Assembly (NCBI RefSeq): GCF_016863475.1
Contig: NZ_BOOY01000018.1
Location: forward strand, 124,001-188,000
Reading direction: 5' to 3'
From: Spirilliplanes yamanashiensis
GTDB taxonomy: Bacteria > Actinomycetota > Actinomycetes > Mycobacteriales > Micromonosporaceae
Length of the DNA: 64,000 nucleotides
A program made the translations under genes and the position numbers. Below the pieces are notes generated by a model that was not told the DNA's origin, searched no databases, and saw only the letters and a program-made list of their open reading frames with translations. Shown piece by piece: positions 62,420-64,000 of this stretch. Position 1 is the stretch's first letter, and each line of letters opens with the position of its first letter.

Positions 62420-63414
62420 CGCGTGGTTCCTCGCGTGCGGGCGTGCCGCTGGGCGGCGACGAAGCGGACCATGTCGAGCAGCCAGTCGGAGTCGGTGCGC
62501 AGGCGCAGGTGGGCGGCGCCGGCGGCGCGCAGGGCGTGCGCGATCGCGGCGCGCTGCTGCCCGGCGGCCTCGGCGTAGCGGGCGCGCAGCTTCGCGTCCG
62601 TGCGCACCTCGTGCAGGACGCCGGTCTCCGGGTCGGCGAGGGTGAGCACCCCGACGTCGGGCAGCTCCAGCTCGCGCGGGTCGACGACCTCGACGGCGAG
62701 CACGTCGTGCCGGACCCCGAGCTTGCGCACCGGCCGCGCCCAGCCCTCGACGGGCGCCAGGAAGTCGGAGATGACGACGGCGACGCCGCGCCGGCGGGGC
62801 GGCCGGTTGAGCATGTCGACCAGCGCGCCGAGGTCGGTGCGGCCGGGCCGGATCTCGGTGCGGGCGATGGCGCGCAGCAGGCCCTGGGCCTCCTTGCGGC
62901 CGGGCCGGGCGGGCAGCCGGGTGACGTGCGGCGCGGCCGGCTCGGCGCCGCGCCTGCCGGGCAGGCCGGCGCCGGTGCCGACGACCGCGCCGATGCGGTT
63001 GCCGCCGCGCACGGTGAGGTGGGCGATCGCGGTGGCCGCGGCGACGACCAGGTCGCGCTTGAGCCAGCGGGCCGTGCCGAAGTCGAGGCTCGCCGACAGG
63101 TCGACCGCCATCCACGTCTCCAGCTCCCGGTCGGCGACGGTGCGGCGCACGTGCGGGGCGGTGGTGCGGGCGGTGACCGGCCAGTCCATCCGGCGCACGT
63201 CGTCGCCGGGCCGGTACTCGCGGGACTCCCCCGGTTCGCTGCCCGGGCCGGGCAGCAGGCCCACGTAGTCGCCCTGCAGCAGGCCGTCGAGTTTGCGGGT
63301 GACCAGCAGCTGGAGCCGGGTCAGCACGGCCTCGGCCCGGCCGGCGCCCACGCCCTCGTCGGCCTCGAGGGCGCTCGCCAGGCCGGCGCGTCCGGCGTGC
63401 CGGTCGGCCATCAC
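62416..63414 (-). CDS. DUF58 domain protein
   Basis: This 332-residue protein has the DUF58 core SREYRPGDDVRRMDWPVTAR and a VWA-like fold (LETWMAVDLSASLDFG, VAVVISDFLAP). It has no membrane segment. It sits between moxR and the VWA gene; GTG 63414 overlaps the moxR stop (ATG 63411 is an alternative start) and the stop overlaps the VWA start. Members of this system act as assembly partners of the MoxR ATPase. Confidence 0.9.
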   Translation of the reverse strand: MMADRHAGRAGLASALEADEGVGAGRAEAVLTRLQLLVTRKLDGLLQGDYVGLLPGPGSEPGESREYRPGDDVRRMDWPVTARTTAPHVRRTVADRELETWMAVDLSASLDFGTARWLKRDLVVAAATAIAHLTVRGGNRIGAVVGTGAGLPGRRGAEPAAPHVTRLPARPGRKEAQGLLRAIARTEIRPGRTDLGALVDMLNRPPRRRGVAVVISDFLAPVEGWARPVRKLGVRHDVLAVEVVDPRELELPDVGVLTLADPETGVLHEVRTDAKLRARYAEAAGQQRAAIAHALRAAGAAHLRLRTDSDWLLDMVRFVAAQRHARTRGTTR

Positions 63415-64000
63415 GCGTGTCCGGGCCAGGCGTGCGGCTCGCCCAGCGGCGGGCCGCCGGAGACGGGGGCGGCGCCGTTGACGACGCCGTTGGCGGCGGC
63501 GGCGCCCTGCCGCGGCGCGACCGACGGCATGGGCACGGCCGACATGATGCGGCCGACGATGTGGTCGGCCGGGATGTCGTCGGCCAGCGCGTCGTAGCTG
63601 AGCACGAGCCGGTGGCGCAGCACGTCCGCGGCGATGTCCTGCACGTCCTGCGGCAGCGCGTAGTCGCGGCCGCGCAGCAGGGCCAGCGCCCGGGTGGCCC
63701 GCACGATGCCGAGCGACGCGCGCGGGCTGGCGCCGTACTGGATGAGCTGGGCGACGTCGGGCAGGTTGTGCTGCGCCGGCGCGCGGGTGGCCAGCACGAG
63801 GCGCACCGTGTAGTCGACGAGCGCGTTGTGCACGAACACCTGGTCGGCCTTGCGCTGCAGGGCGAGCAGGTCGTGCGGGGTGAACACCACGGACGGCTCG
63901 GGCGCGCTGACGCCCATCCGGTAGACGATCTCGCGCTCCTCCGCGTCCGTCGGGTAGCCCACGACGATCTTCATGAGGAACCGGTCGCGCTGCGCCTCGG
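63411..64000 (-). CDS. MoxR-family AAA ATPase (5' end outside window)
   Basis: Only the C-terminal part of about 196 residues is present; the frame stays open to the window edge with EAQRDRFLMKIVVGYP, the sensor 1/arginine-finger region of MoxR proteins (usually LPEAQLDRF). LPDVAQLIQYGASPRASLGI and ALPQDVQDIAADVLRHRLVL complete the family lid domain. An Ala/Gly/Pro-rich tail ends the protein. It powers the DUF58/VWA partners encoded just downstream. Confidence 0.9.
   Translation of the reverse strand, partial: EAQRDRFLMKIVVGYPTDAEEREIVYRMGVSAPEPSVVFTPHDLLALQRKADQVFVHNALVDYTVRLVLATRAPAQHNLPDVAQLIQYGASPRASLGIVRATRALALLRGRDYALPQDVQDIAADVLRHRLVLSYDALADDIPADHIVGRIMSAVPMPSVAPRQGAAAANGVVNGAAPVSGGPPLGEPHAWPGHA

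Overview
The window is chromosomal DNA of a very GC-rich actinobacterium. Codon third positions are almost all G or C, GTG starts are common, and many neighbouring genes overlap as GTGA, ATGA or TGATG. Gene content (MurD2/MurL, a fused anthranilate synthase behind a trp attenuator, F420-type oxidoreductases, a mycothiol-type nitroreductase, an InhA-like FabI, DasABC/NgcEFG-like importers) points to Actinomycetota, most likely Micromonosporaceae. This placement is inference. I see no tRNA, rRNA, insertion sequence, prophage or CRISPR array. The first and last genes are cut by the window edges.

Layout. 1-4971: end of a Pro/Ala/Gly-rich fibronectin-like membrane protein, a DUF3159 membrane protein, and a leftward translationally coupled set: CheY-like regulator, HEAT-repeat membrane protein, processive family 2 glycosyltransferase. 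5086-10634: a histidine kinase whose phospho-accepting His is replaced by Glu, an orphan KASIII, then a CHASE3-HAMP-GAF histidine kinase coupled to two single-domain regulators. 10826-15250: small unknown genes, the trp leader plus attenuator with fused trpEG, and a mycothiol-dependent nitroreductase homologue. 15294-21315: a giant SCO7613-like membrane protein, a PPOX/LLM F420 oxidoreductase pair, an SRPBCC protein and a small membrane protein. 21317-26022: two divergent glycoside hydrolases. 26038-31940: NarL-type two-component pair, DUF1707 protein, YdjM-like metal-dependent hydrolase, PolA-like polymerase, methyltransferase.

31933-39664 is one leftward block: an RpiR/SIS regulator followed by a DasABC-like and then an NgcEFG-like importer set. 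It looks like a chitin-oligosaccharide/GlcNAc uptake locus without its own ATPase. 39945-42671 is divergent murD2/murL, the alternative route to UDP-MurNAc-L-Ala-D-Glu. 42829-49751 holds a secreted subtilase, a globin-like/FAD reductase with a collagen-like linker and no heme His, an rRNA/tRNA methyltransferase, a quinone reductase and an unknown membrane protein. 48888-51353 is a lipoprotein/SPFH/NfeD operon. 51549-57515 holds a serine hydrolase, a GntR regulator with ACC deaminase, a DUF3097 protein, an unknown gene and an acyltransferase. 57572-60971 is fabG-fabI-hemH-HAD phosphatase, and 61469-64000 is the moxR-DUF58-VWA set. Between them lies a 500-base non-coding stretch with a long hairpin enclosing an exceptionally strong ribosome-binding site.

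The strongest leads are the trp attenuator, the MurD2/MurL pair, the tandem Das/Ngc importers under RpiR control, the kinase that lost its His, the heme-less globin reductase, and the hairpin at 61109-61180.
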